A DNA stretch of 64,000 nt, taken from Sphaerisporangium krabiense (GTDB lineage: Bacteria; Actinomycetota; Actinomycetes; Streptosporangiales; Streptosporangiaceae). A program made the translations under genes and the position numbers. How positions within the stretch are numbered: the stretch's first letter is position 1; each line of letters opens with the position of its first letter. The stretch covers positions 1,309,001 to 1,373,000 of the forward strand of contig NZ_JACHBR010000002.1 in the NCBI RefSeq assembly GCF_014200435.1, read 5' to 3'. The notes beneath the pieces are model-generated. The model worked only from the letters and a program-made list of their open reading frames with translations, ran no database searches and was not told the DNA's origin. Below, one piece after another: positions 15,404-23,977 of the stretch.

Positions 15404-16900
15404 TCAGCGCACCGAGAACGGGTCCCGCGTGGCGCCGGTGAGCTCCACCCACACGGTCTTCAGCTCGGTGAAGTCGCGCATCGCCTCGAAGCCGTTCTCA
15501 CGGCCCATGCCGCTCAGCCCGTAACCGCCGAACGGCGCGGCGGGGGAGTAGGCCCGGTAGGTGTTCACCCACACGGTCCCGGCCTTGACCCGGTGCGCGA
15601 CCCGGTGGGCGCGGTGGACGTCGCGGGTCCACACCCCCGCGGCGAGGCCGAAGCGGGTGCCGTTGGCCAGCTCGACCGCCTCGTCCTCGGTGGAGAACCG
15701 CATGACGGTCACGACCGGGCCGAAGACCTCCTCCTGGACGATCTCCATGTCCGGCGTCACGTCCGTCAGCACGGTCGGCGCCACGAACAGCCCCGGGAGG
15801 CCCTCGACCGGCCCGCCGCCGCACGCCACCGTCGCGCCCTCCGCGCGCGCCCGCTCGACGCGGGCGAGGACCTGCTGGTGCTGGGCGGCGTTGACGAGCG
15901 GGCCCATCTGGGTGTCCTCGTCGGTGGGCGACCCCAGCCTGATGGCCTTGGTGCGCTCGACCACCTGGCGCAGCACCTCCTCATGCAGGGAGTCGTGCAC
16001 GAGGAGCCGCGAGCCGGCGACGCACGTCTGCCCCGAGCCGATGAAGACGGCGTTCATCGCCCCGTTGACCGCCGCCTCCACGTCGGCGTCGCCGAACACG
16101 ATGTTGGCGGACTTGCCGCCGAGCTCCAGCGTCAGGCGGGTCATGTTGCCGAGCGCGGCCCGTCCCACGGCGATGCCGGTCGCCGTCGAGCCGGTGAAGG
16201 CGATCTTGTGCACGCCGGGGTGCGCGGTGAGGGCCTGCCCCACGGCCGGGCCGTACCCGGTGACGACGTTGTAGGCCCCGTCGGGCAGGCCCGCCTCGGC
16301 GAGCGTCCTGCCGAGTTCGACCGCGGTGACGGGGGTGTGGTCGGAGGGCTTGACCACCACCGGGCACCCGGCGGCCAGCGCGGGGGCGAGCTTCCAGGCG
16401 AGCAGCAGCAAGGGCGCGTTCCACGGGATGATCGCCCCGACGACGCCGACGGGCTCGTGGCGGGTGTAGACGAACATGTCGGCGCGGTCGGTGGGGATCG
16501 TCTCGCCCTGGAACTTGTCGGCCAGGCCGGCGAAGTAGTGGAACCATTCCGCGACGTAGCCCACCTGCGCGCGGGTGTCCTTCAGCAGGCGTCCGCTGTC
16601 CCGCGACTCCAGGACCGCCAGGTGCTCGAGGTCCCGGAGGATCAGGTCGCCGGCGCGGCGCAGCACGCGGGCCCTGTCGAAGCCGGTGAAGGCGCCCCAG
16701 GAGCCGTCGAGCGAGGCGGCGGCGGCGCGGACCGCGGCGTCCACGTCGGCCGCGTCGCCGTCGGCGACCCGGGCCCAGACCCGGCCGGTGGAGGGGTCGA
16801 GGCTGTCGAACGCGCGGCCGGAGAGCGCGGCGCGCCGTCGTCCGTTGACAAGCATCGGGAAGGTCTGCGCATCGGCGGGAGGGCGGACGTCTGCGGTCAT
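15404..16900 (-). CDS. Aldehyde dehydrogenase (NAD(P)+)
   Basis: A 498-residue member of the ALDH superfamily, full length. The cofactor region IIPWNAPLLLLAWKLAPALA, the catalytic glutamate segment LTLELGGKSANIVF and the nucleophile in GSGQTCVAGSRLLV are all intact, and the C-terminus has KAGTVWVNTYRAYSPAAPFG. It oxidises an aldehyde to a carboxylate. Within this cluster it would supply the acid for the divergently transcribed CoA ligase, and its aldehyde could come from the ThDP-dependent lyase at 22331. The ATG at 16900 lies downstream of a palindrome-containing promoter that it shares with the CoA ligase gene. Confidence 0.93.
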   Translation of the reverse strand: MTADVRPPADAQTFPMLVNGRRRAALSGRAFDSLDPSTGRVWARVADGDAADVDAAVRAAAASLDGSWGAFTGFDRARVLRRAGDLILRDLEHLAVLESRDSGRLLKDTRAQVGYVAEWFHYFAGLADKFQGETIPTDRADMFVYTRHEPVGVVGAIIPWNAPLLLLAWKLAPALAAGCPVVVKPSDHTPVTAVELGRTLAEAGLPDGAYNVVTGYGPAVGQALTAHPGVHKIAFTGSTATGIAVGRAALGNMTRLTLELGGKSANIVFGDADVEAAVNGAMNAVFIGSGQTCVAGSRLLVHDSLHEEVLRQVVERTKAIRLGSPTDEDTQMGPLVNAAQHQQVLARVERARAEGATVACGGGPVEGLPGLFVAPTVLTDVTPDMEIVQEEVFGPVVTVMRFSTEDEAVELANGTRFGLAAGVWTRDVHRAHRVAHRVKAGTVWVNTYRAYSPAAPFGGYGLSGMGRENGFEAMRDFTELKTVWVELTGATRDPFSVR

Positions 16901-16944
16901 CGATGCCTCTTTCGGTGGGGGACCCCGGCAGAATAGTTAACAGA

Positions 16945-16970
16945 TCACTGAGGTGACAAGTTTAGCATTG
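16945..16970. promoter_or_regulatory. Operator/promoter between aldehyde dehydrogenase and CoA ligase
   Basis: The palindrome TCAC-TGAG-GTGA (16945-16956) sits just downstream of a minus-strand -10, TAAACT (16964-16959). Read in the dehydrogenase direction its core is CACCTCAGTG, identical to 19761-19770 in front of the permease operon. A bound repressor would block the dehydrogenase and possibly the ligase. Confidence 0.55.
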
Positions 16971-17062
16971 TGCCTCCCGTTCCGGACCGGCGATATGGGG
17001 GTGGCTATCATGACCCATGGGCAAAACGTGCCATAGGGGTTGATATGGCAAAGGAGTGGTCG

Positions 17063-18745
17063 ATGTTCCAGGGCAGCGCCCATGTGGACACCTTCGTCCT
17101 CGATCGTCTGCCGCCCCGCTCCCAGTGGCCCGAGTTCGGCTACGAGCTGCCCGACCTGCGGCTCCCCGACCGGCTCAACTGCGCGCAGTGGCTGCTCGAC
17201 GACCAGGTGGCCCGCGGCGCCGGGCCGCGTCCCTGCCTGATCGGCGAGGAGACGAGCTGGAGCTACGCCGAGCTCCAGGCCGCCGCCAACCGGGTGGCCG
17301 CCGTGCTGCGCGACGATCTCGGCGTGGTGCCGGGCAACCGGGTGCTGCTGCTCGGCCCCAACACCCCGATGCTCGTGGCCTGCTGGTACGCCGTCATGAA
17401 GGCCGGCGGCGTCGCCGTCACCCTGGTCCCGCACCTCAAGGCCCGGGAGATCGCCGAAGTGGCCCGCCACGCGGCGATCGAGGTCGCGCTCTGCGATCGG
17501 CGGTCGGCGGGGGAGCTGGTCGCGGCCGGAGAGTGGTCGGAGCTGTCCCGGATCGCCGCATGGGGCGCGGCGGCCGGCGACGCGGCGGACGCGGGCGGCG
17601 GGCTGATCGACCTCGACGGGCTCATGGCGGAGCGGCCGGACGACTTCGCGACGGTGCCGACCTTCGCCGACGATCCCTGCCTGATCGCCTTCACCTCGGG
17701 CTCGACCGGCCGCCCCAAGGCCGCCGTGCACACCCACCGCGAGGTCGCCGCCATGTGCGCCTGCTTCCAGGGGGCCGCGCTCAACCCGGCGGCCGGCGAC
17801 GTGTTCACCGGCAGCGCGCCCATCGCGTTCACGTTCGGCCTGCTGGCGCTGGCCTGCTACCCGATCCACTGCGGCGGCTCGGTGGTCCTGCTGGAGAAGG
17901 GCGGCCCCGAGCCCCTGCTGCGGGCCGTGGAGCGGCACGCGGCCACCTTCTGCTTCACGGTCCCGACGGTCTACCGCACCTGGCTGCGCGACCACGAGGG
18001 CGACCTGGCCCGGCGGCTGCCCGCGCTGCGGGTGGCGGTGTCCTCGGGCGAGCTGCTGCCCGCCGCGACCTGGCTGGCCTTCCGCGAGGCCACCGGCATC
18101 TCCCTCGTCAACGTCCTCGGGTCCACCGAGATGCTGCACGGCTTCATGAGCACCGGCGCCGACCCGCCGCGGCCGGGTTCGGTGGGCAAACCGGTCCGGG
18201 GGTACCGGGCCACGATCCTCGGGGCCGACGGAACCGAGCTCAAGGACGGCAGGACCGGGCTGCTCGCCGTGAAGGGGCCCACGGGCTGCCGGTACCTGGA
18301 CGACGCCCGGCAGGCCGAACAGGTGCGCGACGGGTGGAACCTCACCGGGGACCTGGCCCGCCGCGACGCCGACGGCTACTTCTGGCTCGAAGGCCGCTCC
18401 GACGACGTGATCGTCTCGGCCGGGTACAACATCTCCGCCATGCAGGTCGAGGAGACGCTGCTGGAGCACCCCCAGGTCAGGGAGTGCGCCGTCGTCCCGC
18501 GGCCGGACGGGCTGCGCGGGCACGTGGTCAAGGCCTACGTCGTCCCGGGGGAGGGCATGCCGCCGGGGGAGGAGGGGGCGCGCGCCCTGCAGGCGTTCGT
18601 CACCGAGCGGATCGCGGGCTACAAGTCACCCCGCGTGATCGAGTTCCTCGACAGGCTGCCGCGCACGGCCAACGGCAAGATCGCCCGTCAGGCGTTGCGG
18701 CACCGGTCGGCGGGCCACGGGCAGGTGCGGCTGTTCCCGGACTGA
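17063..18745 (+). CDS. Benzoate/2-aminobenzoate-CoA ligase-like acyl-CoA synthetase
   Basis: A 560-residue adenylate-forming enzyme. The P-loop LIAFTSGSTGRPKAAVHTHR, the GSTE motif, the hinge region and the C-terminal lysine in PRTANGKIARQAL are intact. The N-terminus (SAHVDTFVLDRLPPRSQWPE, then LNCAQWLLDD) is characteristic of the benzoate/2-aminobenzoate-CoA ligase group rather than fatty-acid ligases. It should activate an aromatic acid with ATP and CoA for further oxidation. ATG 17063 has AAAGGAG six bases upstream; earlier in-frame starts at 16970 and 17045 lack a site. Convergent with the PaaX gene, divergent from aldehyde dehydrogenase. In Streptomyces, salicylate reaches gentisate through a CoA ester, a useful precedent for this neighbourhood. 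Confidence 0.88.
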   Translation: MFQGSAHVDTFVLDRLPPRSQWPEFGYELPDLRLPDRLNCAQWLLDDQVARGAGPRPCLIGEETSWSYAELQAAANRVAAVLRDDLGVVPGNRVLLLGPNTPMLVACWYAVMKAGGVAVTLVPHLKAREIAEVARHAAIEVALCDRRSAGELVAAGEWSELSRIAAWGAAAGDAADAGGGLIDLDGLMAERPDDFATVPTFADDPCLIAFTSGSTGRPKAAVHTHREVAAMCACFQGAALNPAAGDVFTGSAPIAFTFGLLALACYPIHCGGSVVLLEKGGPEPLLRAVERHAATFCFTVPTVYRTWLRDHEGDLARRLPALRVAVSSGELLPAATWLAFREATGISLVNVLGSTEMLHGFMSTGADPPRPGSVGKPVRGYRATILGADGTELKDGRTGLLAVKGPTGCRYLDDARQAEQVRDGWNLTGDLARRDADGYFWLEGRSDDVIVSAGYNISAMQVEETLLEHPQVRECAVVPRPDGLRGHVVKAYVVPGEGMPPGEEGARALQAFVTERIAGYKSPRVIEFLDRLPRTANGKIARQALRHRSAGHGQVRLFPD

Positions 18746-18766
18746 GCCGTCCCCGGGCCGCGCGCC

Positions 18767-19654
18767 CTAGCGCACGCCCTCGTCCGGCGTGGCCAGCACG
18801 TCGAAGTGCCGGTGCGCCTGCTCCTTGAGCGCCGGGTAGACCGTGTGGAACAGCTCGACCGACCGGTCCCGCGCCGCGTCGGCGGACGGCAGCCCGGGGT
18901 CCAGGAACGGGAACTGCCGGAAGTTGTGCACGAGCTGGGTGCGCACCCGGAACGCCTCGCCGTCCGTCAGCTCGCGGCGCCTCTCCTCCGCGCCGAAGGG
19001 CGAGAACTCGGCGAGGAACGCCTCGTAGCGCGCGGTGAGGCCGGCGAGGTCCCAGGCGCGCTCGATCAGCGGCCCGAGGCCGAAGTCGGGGGAGGGCTCG
19101 CCGGTCATCAGGCTGACGAACCGGTCGATGTCCAGGTCCTTGACGAGGTTGACGACCTCGGGCTCGCGGTCGCCGAGCGAGATCCAGGTGGCGTCCTGGA
19201 CCGAGCCGAAGCCCAGGAACCGCAGCCGGCGGGCCAGGCGGGCGCGTTCGAGGCGGGAGTCCTCGGGGAGGGTGTGCCACAGGACCGTCATCCGTCCCGC
19301 CGACATCTCCTCGCGGCCCAGCCGGAAGATCCGGTCGTCGCCCTCGGCGATGACGCGCTCGGTGCGCTCGGTCAGGCGGTAGGCGACCAGGCGCCCCTTC
19401 TTCGCGCGGGAGATCAGGTCACGGCGGGCCAGCCGCGTCAGCGCCACACGGGAGGCGCCGACGGAGAAGCCGAACTCCCCGAGCAGCCGGACCAGGCCGC
19501 CCGACCACACGCTGTCGAGCCGGTGGCGGACGTTGTCGGCGAGTAACGTCACCACGAGATCCTGGGGCTGCGGCGGCTCCAGCCATCCCGCCATGGGCAC
19601 CCCGGATGCCTCGTTCGTCTCCGCGACCTTGGATGTCTTGCTGTTCTTGGTCAT
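18767..19654 (-). CDS. paaX: PaaX-family transcriptional repressor
   Basis: A 295-residue regulator with the PaaX layout: N-terminal winged helix (PQDLVVTLLADNVRH, then LLGEFGFSVGASRVALTRLA and RLVAYRLTERT), a central Cas2-like domain (WHTLPEDSRLERARLARRLR, GFGSVQDATWISLGD), and a helical C-terminal domain. PaaX proteins repress aromatic catabolic genes and are released by an aryl-CoA, classically phenylacetyl-CoA. Here the inducer could be the product of the adjacent CoA ligase. The 20-residue N-terminal tail before the winged helix is low in complexity, so MAGW at residue 21 may be the true start. It is divergent from the permease operon, whose promoter carries a palindrome. Confidence 0.88.
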   Translation of the reverse strand: MTKNSKTSKVAETNEASGVPMAGWLEPPQPQDLVVTLLADNVRHRLDSVWSGGLVRLLGEFGFSVGASRVALTRLARRDLISRAKKGRLVAYRLTERTERVIAEGDDRIFRLGREEMSAGRMTVLWHTLPEDSRLERARLARRLRFLGFGSVQDATWISLGDREPEVVNLVKDLDIDRFVSLMTGEPSPDFGLGPLIERAWDLAGLTARYEAFLAEFSPFGAEERRRELTDGEAFRVRTQLVHNFRQFPFLDPGLPSADAARDRSVELFHTVYPALKEQAHRHFDVLATPDEGVR

Positions 19655-19725
19655 CTGCGCCCTTTACCCCTTACCTGGCCCCGTGTCCTAGAAGGCTGTC
19701 AAGTGTCCGATTGGTGACCGGCCCC

Positions 19726-19786
19726 TTGACAGGCGCTCCCGCCTGACTGAGTATACCTAACACCTCAGTGCGTTGAGCTGTTTACT
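19726..19786 (+). promoter_or_regulatory. Promoter and operator of the transport/catabolic operon
   Basis: TTGACA (19726-19731), a 17-base spacer and GAGTAT (19749-19754) form the likely promoter. The palindrome ACAC-CTCA-GTGC (19760-19771) follows at about the start site. Its CACCTCAGTG core is identical to the reverse strand of 16946-16955. The position fits repression, presumably by the divergent PaaX protein. Confidence 0.55.
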
Positions 19787-19803
19787 GATTTAGGAGGAGC
19801 GCC

Positions 19804-20652
19804 ATGGCGTCTCCGCGTACTCATGCACCACCGGAGGTCACCGCCGTGCTCGCCCCTCCCTTGCGCGGTCGCGGCCCGGCCCGCCCGGCCCCTCCCTGGG
19901 TGCTGCCCACGGCGACGGTCGTCGGCGTGCTGGTGGCGGCCGAGCTCGTGATCCGCAGCGGCGTGGCCGGCACGCACTTCCCCACCATCACGGCGACGGG
20001 CCGGGCGCTCGGGCAGGAGATGACCAAGGCCGGCTTCTGGACGGCCATGGGCGAGACGACGTACGCCTGGCTCGCCGGATTCGGCCTCGCCACGCTGATC
20101 GCCATCCCGCTCGGGCTCGGCATCGCCTCGTCCCGGTTCGCCTTCCGCAGCAGCCGGCTGCTCATCGACTTCCTGCGGCCCATCCCGCCGGTCGCGGTCC
20201 TGCCGCTCGCGGTGCTGGTCCTCGGCACCGGCACCCAGATGAAGATCTGGCTCGTCGTCTTCTCCGCGCTGTGGCCGGTGCTGTTCCAGACCATCTACGG
20301 CGCCCAGGACGTCGACCCCGTCGCCCGCGACACCGCGCGCGCGTACGGGCTGAACCGGCTGGAGCGGTACCGGTACGTCGTCGTCCCGAGCGCCGCCCCG
20401 TACATCGCCACCGGCCTGCGCCTCGCGGCGACGATCGCGCTGGTCGTCACCATCGCGACGGAGCTGATCGTCGGCTCCGCCGGACTCGGGTACCGCATCA
20501 ACCAGGTCAGGTACGCCGACGACACCCCCGCGATGTACGCCCTCATCTTCGTCGCGGGCATCCTCGGCTGGCTCATCACCGTGGGCTTCCGGTTCTTGGA
20601 GAAGCGCCTGCTGCACTGGCACCACTCCCAGCGCGTGGAGGCCGGCCGATGA
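19804..20652 (+). CDS. ABC transporter permease (SsuC-like)
   Basis: A 282-residue inner-membrane permease with about six hydrophobic segments and the EAA-loop region ARDTARAYGLNRLERYRYVV that contacts the ATPase. The SsuC/TauC group uses such permeases for sulfonates, taurine, nitrate, or aromatic anions. AGGAGGAGCG precedes the ATG. It heads an eight-gene operon and its stop overlaps the next permease start (ATGA). Having two different permeases suggests a heterodimeric channel, unlike the homodimeric SsuC. Confidence 0.9.
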   Translation: MASPRTHAPPEVTAVLAPPLRGRGPARPAPPWVLPTATVVGVLVAAELVIRSGVAGTHFPTITATGRALGQEMTKAGFWTAMGETTYAWLAGFGLATLIAIPLGLGIASSRFAFRSSRLLIDFLRPIPPVAVLPLAVLVLGTGTQMKIWLVVFSALWPVLFQTIYGAQDVDPVARDTARAYGLNRLERYRYVVVPSAAPYIATGLRLAATIALVVTIATELIVGSAGLGYRINQVRYADDTPAMYALIFVAGILGWLITVGFRFLEKRLLHWHHSQRVEAGR

Positions 20653-21488
20653 GGCGCCGCCTGCTCGGCCTCGCGGCCGAGGCGTGGCTGCCGGTGGCGA
20701 TCCTGCTGGTCTGGTGGTTCGCCTCAGCATCGTCCACCTCGGCATACTTCCCGTCCCTGCGGACCATTGCGGTGTCCTTCTACGACACGTGGATCTCCGA
20801 CCGGATGATCACCGACGTGCTGCCGAGCCTCGGCCGGTTCGTCGCGGGGTTCTGCGTCGCGTCGATCATCGGCATCGCCCTCGGCACCGTGCTCGGCACG
20901 ATACCCACCTTGCGCCGCGCGGTGGACCCGATCTTAGACTTCTTCCGCTCCCTGCCCAAGCCGGCGTTGCTGCCGATCGCCATCGTGGCGCTCGGCGTCG
21001 GCGACGGGATGAAGATCTTCATCATCGCCTTCAGCACGCTCTGGCCGATCCTGCTGAACACCATCGACGGTGTGCGGGGCGTGGACCCGCTGCTCCTGGA
21101 GATGTCGCGGGTCTACGGCATCGGCCGTGCCCAGCGCGTCCGGCGCGTCGTCCTGCCCGCGGCGAGCCCGCAGATCTTCGTCGGCGTGCGGGTGTCCCTC
21201 TCGATCGGCCTGATCCTCATGGTCGTGTCCGAGATGGTCGCCTCGACCAACGGCCTCGGGTACTTCGTGCTGCTCTCCCAGCAGACGTTCGCCATTCCCG
21301 AGATGTGGGCGGGCATCATCCTCCTCGGCGTCATCGGCTACCTCACCAACTTCCTGTTCGTGCTGGCCGAACGCCGCGTCCTGGCCTGGCACAAGGGCTG
21401 GCGGGCCACCGCGCTCGGTGAGGCGCCCCCCATGCCCGTGCCCGCGAGGACGACCACCGACACCACACCCCCGGCCGCGACGGCCTGA
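20649..21488 (+). CDS. ABC transporter permease (SsuC-like), second subunit
   Basis: A 279-residue permease of the same group as its neighbour, with DPLLLEMSRVYGIGRAQRVR as the EAA loop and LPAASPQIFVGVRVSLSIGL after it. The ATG overlaps the stop of the first permease (20649-20652). The C-terminal tail after residue 255 is rich in Pro, Thr and Ala and may be unstructured. It should pair with the first permease and the ATPase at 21519. Confidence 0.9.
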   Translation: MRRRLLGLAAEAWLPVAILLVWWFASASSTSAYFPSLRTIAVSFYDTWISDRMITDVLPSLGRFVAGFCVASIIGIALGTVLGTIPTLRRAVDPILDFFRSLPKPALLPIAIVALGVGDGMKIFIIAFSTLWPILLNTIDGVRGVDPLLLEMSRVYGIGRAQRVRRVVLPAASPQIFVGVRVSLSIGLILMVVSEMVASTNGLGYFVLLSQQTFAIPEMWAGIILLGVIGYLTNFLFVLAERRVLAWHKGWRATALGEAPPMPVPARTTTDTTPPAATA

Positions 21489-21518
21489 CCGCCGCGACCA
21501 GCCGATCGGAGAAGACAC

Positions 21519-22331
21519 ATGCTCGAGGTCACAGGGCTGTCCAAGTCCTACGGTGAGGGAGGCGGCGCGGTGCGCGCCATCGACGACCTCACCTTCACGG
21601 TGAACCCTCACGAGTTCGTCTGCATCGTCGGGCCGTCGGGCTGCGGCAAGACGACGCTGCTCAAGTGCCTGTCAGGTCTCATGGCGCCCACCGGCGGCAG
21701 GGCGGTGCTCGCCGGCACCGTCATCAAGGACCCGCCCGAGACCCTCGCCCTGGTCTTCCAGGAGTACACGCGCTCCCTGCTGCCCTGGATGACCGTCCTC
21801 GACAACGTCGTGCTCCCCCTGCGCGCCAAGGGGGTGGACAAGGCCGAGCGGCGCCGGCTCGCGCTGGAATCGCTGGAGGCCGTCGGCCTGGCCGAGTTCA
21901 CCCACGTGTACCCGTGGCAGCTCTCCGGCGGCATGCAGCAGCGCGTCGCCATCGCCCGGGCGCTGGCCTACCAGCCCAAGGTGCTGCTGATGGACGAGCC
22001 CTTCGCCTCCGTCGACGCCCAGACCCGCGCCGAGCTGGAGGACCTCATGCTCCGGGTGCGCGACGCCTTCGACGTCACCGTGGTGCTGGTCACCCACGAC
22101 ATCGACGAGGCGGTGTACCTCGCCGACCGCGTGGTCGTGCTGTCCAAGCGCCCGACGCGCGTGCGCGAGATCGTCGAGATCGACCTTCCCGGCCCCCGCG
22201 ACCAGGTGACCACGAAGGAGAACCCCCGCTTCGCCCAGCTCCGCGGGCACGTCGCGCGGCTGATCGTCGGCGTTCCCGCCGGACGGCCGGAACACGGCGA
22301 GGTCCCGTCCGCGCCCGCCGAGGTGGCCTGA
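21519..22331 (+). CDS. ABC transporter ATP-binding protein (SsuB-like)
   Basis: A 270-residue ATPase. Walker A GPSGCGKTT, signature LSGGMQQRVAIARAL, Walker B VLLMDEPFASVD and the switch His in VTHDIDEAVYLADRV are intact, in the SsuB/TauB arrangement. It energises the two permeases upstream. GGAG lies eight bases before the ATG. The operon contains no receptor gene; the lipoproteins at 6273 and 13105 are the candidates. Its stop overlaps the next ATG by one base (TGATG). Confidence 0.93.
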   Translation: MLEVTGLSKSYGEGGGAVRAIDDLTFTVNPHEFVCIVGPSGCGKTTLLKCLSGLMAPTGGRAVLAGTVIKDPPETLALVFQEYTRSLLPWMTVLDNVVLPLRAKGVDKAERRRLALESLEAVGLAEFTHVYPWQLSGGMQQRVAIARALAYQPKVLLMDEPFASVDAQTRAELEDLMLRVRDAFDVTVVLVTHDIDEAVYLADRVVVLSKRPTRVREIVEIDLPGPRDQVTTKENPRFAQLRGHVARLIVGVPAGRPEHGEVPSAPAEVA

Positions 22332-23977
22332 TGCCCCTCGTCCTGGAGGCCATGGGCCGGGCCCTGCGCGACCTCGGCGTCCCCGTGATGTTCGGCCTGC
22401 CGGGCAGCGGCAACTACGAGCTGGTCCACGCCGCCCGCGCCGCCGGCGTCGCCTATCACGGCGCCAACCACGAGGCCGGCGCGGTGGGCATGGCCGACGG
22501 CTGGGCCCGGGTGACCGGGGCGACCGGCCTCGCCATGCTCTCGCAGGGGCCCGGGCTCACCAACGGGCTGACCGCGCTCACCGAGGCGGTCAAGAGCGGG
22601 ACGCCGCTGGTCGTCGTCGTCATCGACACCCCGAGGTCGTCCCTCCACGGCAACCTCAACATCGACCAGACCGCGGTGGTGACCGCGCTCGGCGCCGGCG
22701 CCACCACGGTCCGCTCGGCGGCGACCGCCGTGGACGACCTGCGGCGCTCCCTGCGCCGCGCCGCGGTCGAGCGGCGTCCCGTCGTGCTGATGGTCCCGCT
22801 CGACCTGGTCCACGCCGAGGTCCCGCGGGACGCCGCCGTCAGGGAGGGGATAGCCCCGCCCTCGGCGCCCTGGCCGGACCCCGAGGCCGTCGCCGAGGCG
22901 GCGAAGCTCGTCAGGTCCGCAGCCCGGCCCGTCGTCCTCGGCGGGCGCGGGGCCGTGCGGGCCGGCGCCCGCGAGGAGCTTCTCGCCCTGGCCGGCCGCA
23001 TCGGCGCGCTGCTGACCGTCTCGGCCCCCGCCAAGGGCCTGTTCGCGGGCGCGGAGTTCGACCTCGGCGTCTCCGGCAGCTTCGCCTCGCCGCTGGCCGC
23101 GGACCTGCTCGCCGAGGCGGACCTGGTGCTGGCGTTCGGGGCCGGGCTGAACGCCTGGACCACCGGAAACGACCGGATGCCGCCCCCCGGCGTGCCCGTC
23201 GTCCAGGTGGACGCCGACCCCCGCGCGATCGGCGCGCACCGTCCCGTCGCGGTGGCGATCCAGGCCGACGCCCGGGTCGCGGCCCGGGCCCTGCACGAGG
23301 AGCTCGGGCCCGGCGACCGGCCGGGCTTCAGGACCGAGGCGGTCGCCGCCCGGATCCGCGGGCACGACCCGGCGCGGGAGTTCACGCCCGCCGACGGCGT
23401 CCGCGGCCTGGATCCGCGCGTGTTCACCCTCGCCCTGGACCGGATCCTGCCCTCCGAGCGCACGGTCACCATCGACTCCGGGCACTTCATGGGCTGGCCG
23501 GCCAAGTACCTGTCGGCCCCCGACGCCGCGGGGTTCCTCTACCCGCAGGCGTTCCAGTGCGTGGGCCTCGGCCTCGGGAACGCCATCGGCGCCGCCGTGG
23601 CACGTCCCGACCGGATCAGCGTCCTCGCCGTCGGCGACGGCGGCATGATGCTGAGCCCGCAGGAGCTCGACACCGCCGTACGCCACGGCCTGCCGCTGCT
23701 CGTCGTGGTGTACGACGACTCCGCCTACGGGGCCGAGGTGCACCGGTTCGAGCCGATCGGCCTGGCGGTCGACCTGGTCCGCTTCCCCGACCGCGACTTC
23801 GCGGGAATGGCACGTTCCGCCGGCGCGCGCGGGATCACCGTCCGCGCCGTCGAGGACCTGGAGGAGCTGCGCGGCTGGCTCGGCGACCCCCGCGGCCCCA
23901 TGGTGCTGGACGTCAAGATCGATCCGACCGTGATCGGCGGCTGGGTCGCCGGCAACTCCAAGGCGGCACTCGCATGA
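22331..23977 (+). CDS. ThDP-dependent decarboxylase/lyase-like enzyme
   Basis: A 548-residue enzyme with the three-domain layout of acetolactate synthase and benzoylformate decarboxylase. Glu48 (ANHEAGAVGMADGWAR) is the cofactor-activating glutamate. The ThDP/Mg motif is VGDGGMMLSPQELDTAVRHG followed by DDSAYG. The position of the benzoylformate decarboxylase active-site histidine is occupied by SQGPGLTN, the acetolactate-synthase style. It may decarboxylate a 2-oxo acid, giving the aldehyde for the dehydrogenase at 15404, or split or form a C-C bond. It is translationally coupled to the ATPase and overlaps the nitrilase start (ATGA). Confidence 0.85.
   Translation: MPLVLEAMGRALRDLGVPVMFGLPGSGNYELVHAARAAGVAYHGANHEAGAVGMADGWARVTGATGLAMLSQGPGLTNGLTALTEAVKSGTPLVVVVIDTPRSSLHGNLNIDQTAVVTALGAGATTVRSAATAVDDLRRSLRRAAVERRPVVLMVPLDLVHAEVPRDAAVREGIAPPSAPWPDPEAVAEAAKLVRSAARPVVLGGRGAVRAGAREELLALAGRIGALLTVSAPAKGLFAGAEFDLGVSGSFASPLAADLLAEADLVLAFGAGLNAWTTGNDRMPPPGVPVVQVDADPRAIGAHRPVAVAIQADARVAARALHEELGPGDRPGFRTEAVAARIRGHDPAREFTPADGVRGLDPRVFTLALDRILPSERTVTIDSGHFMGWPAKYLSAPDAAGFLYPQAFQCVGLGLGNAIGAAVARPDRISVLAVGDGGMMLSPQELDTAVRHGLPLLVVVYDDSAYGAEVHRFEPIGLAVDLVRFPDRDFAGMARSAGARGITVRAVEDLEELRGWLGDPRGPMVLDVKIDPTVIGGWVAGNSKAALA

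Noticed and set aside
16970-17062. Upstream in-frame starts of the CoA ligase
   Set aside because: The extra 31 residues have no family similarity, and only ATG 17063 has a properly spaced AAAGGAG.
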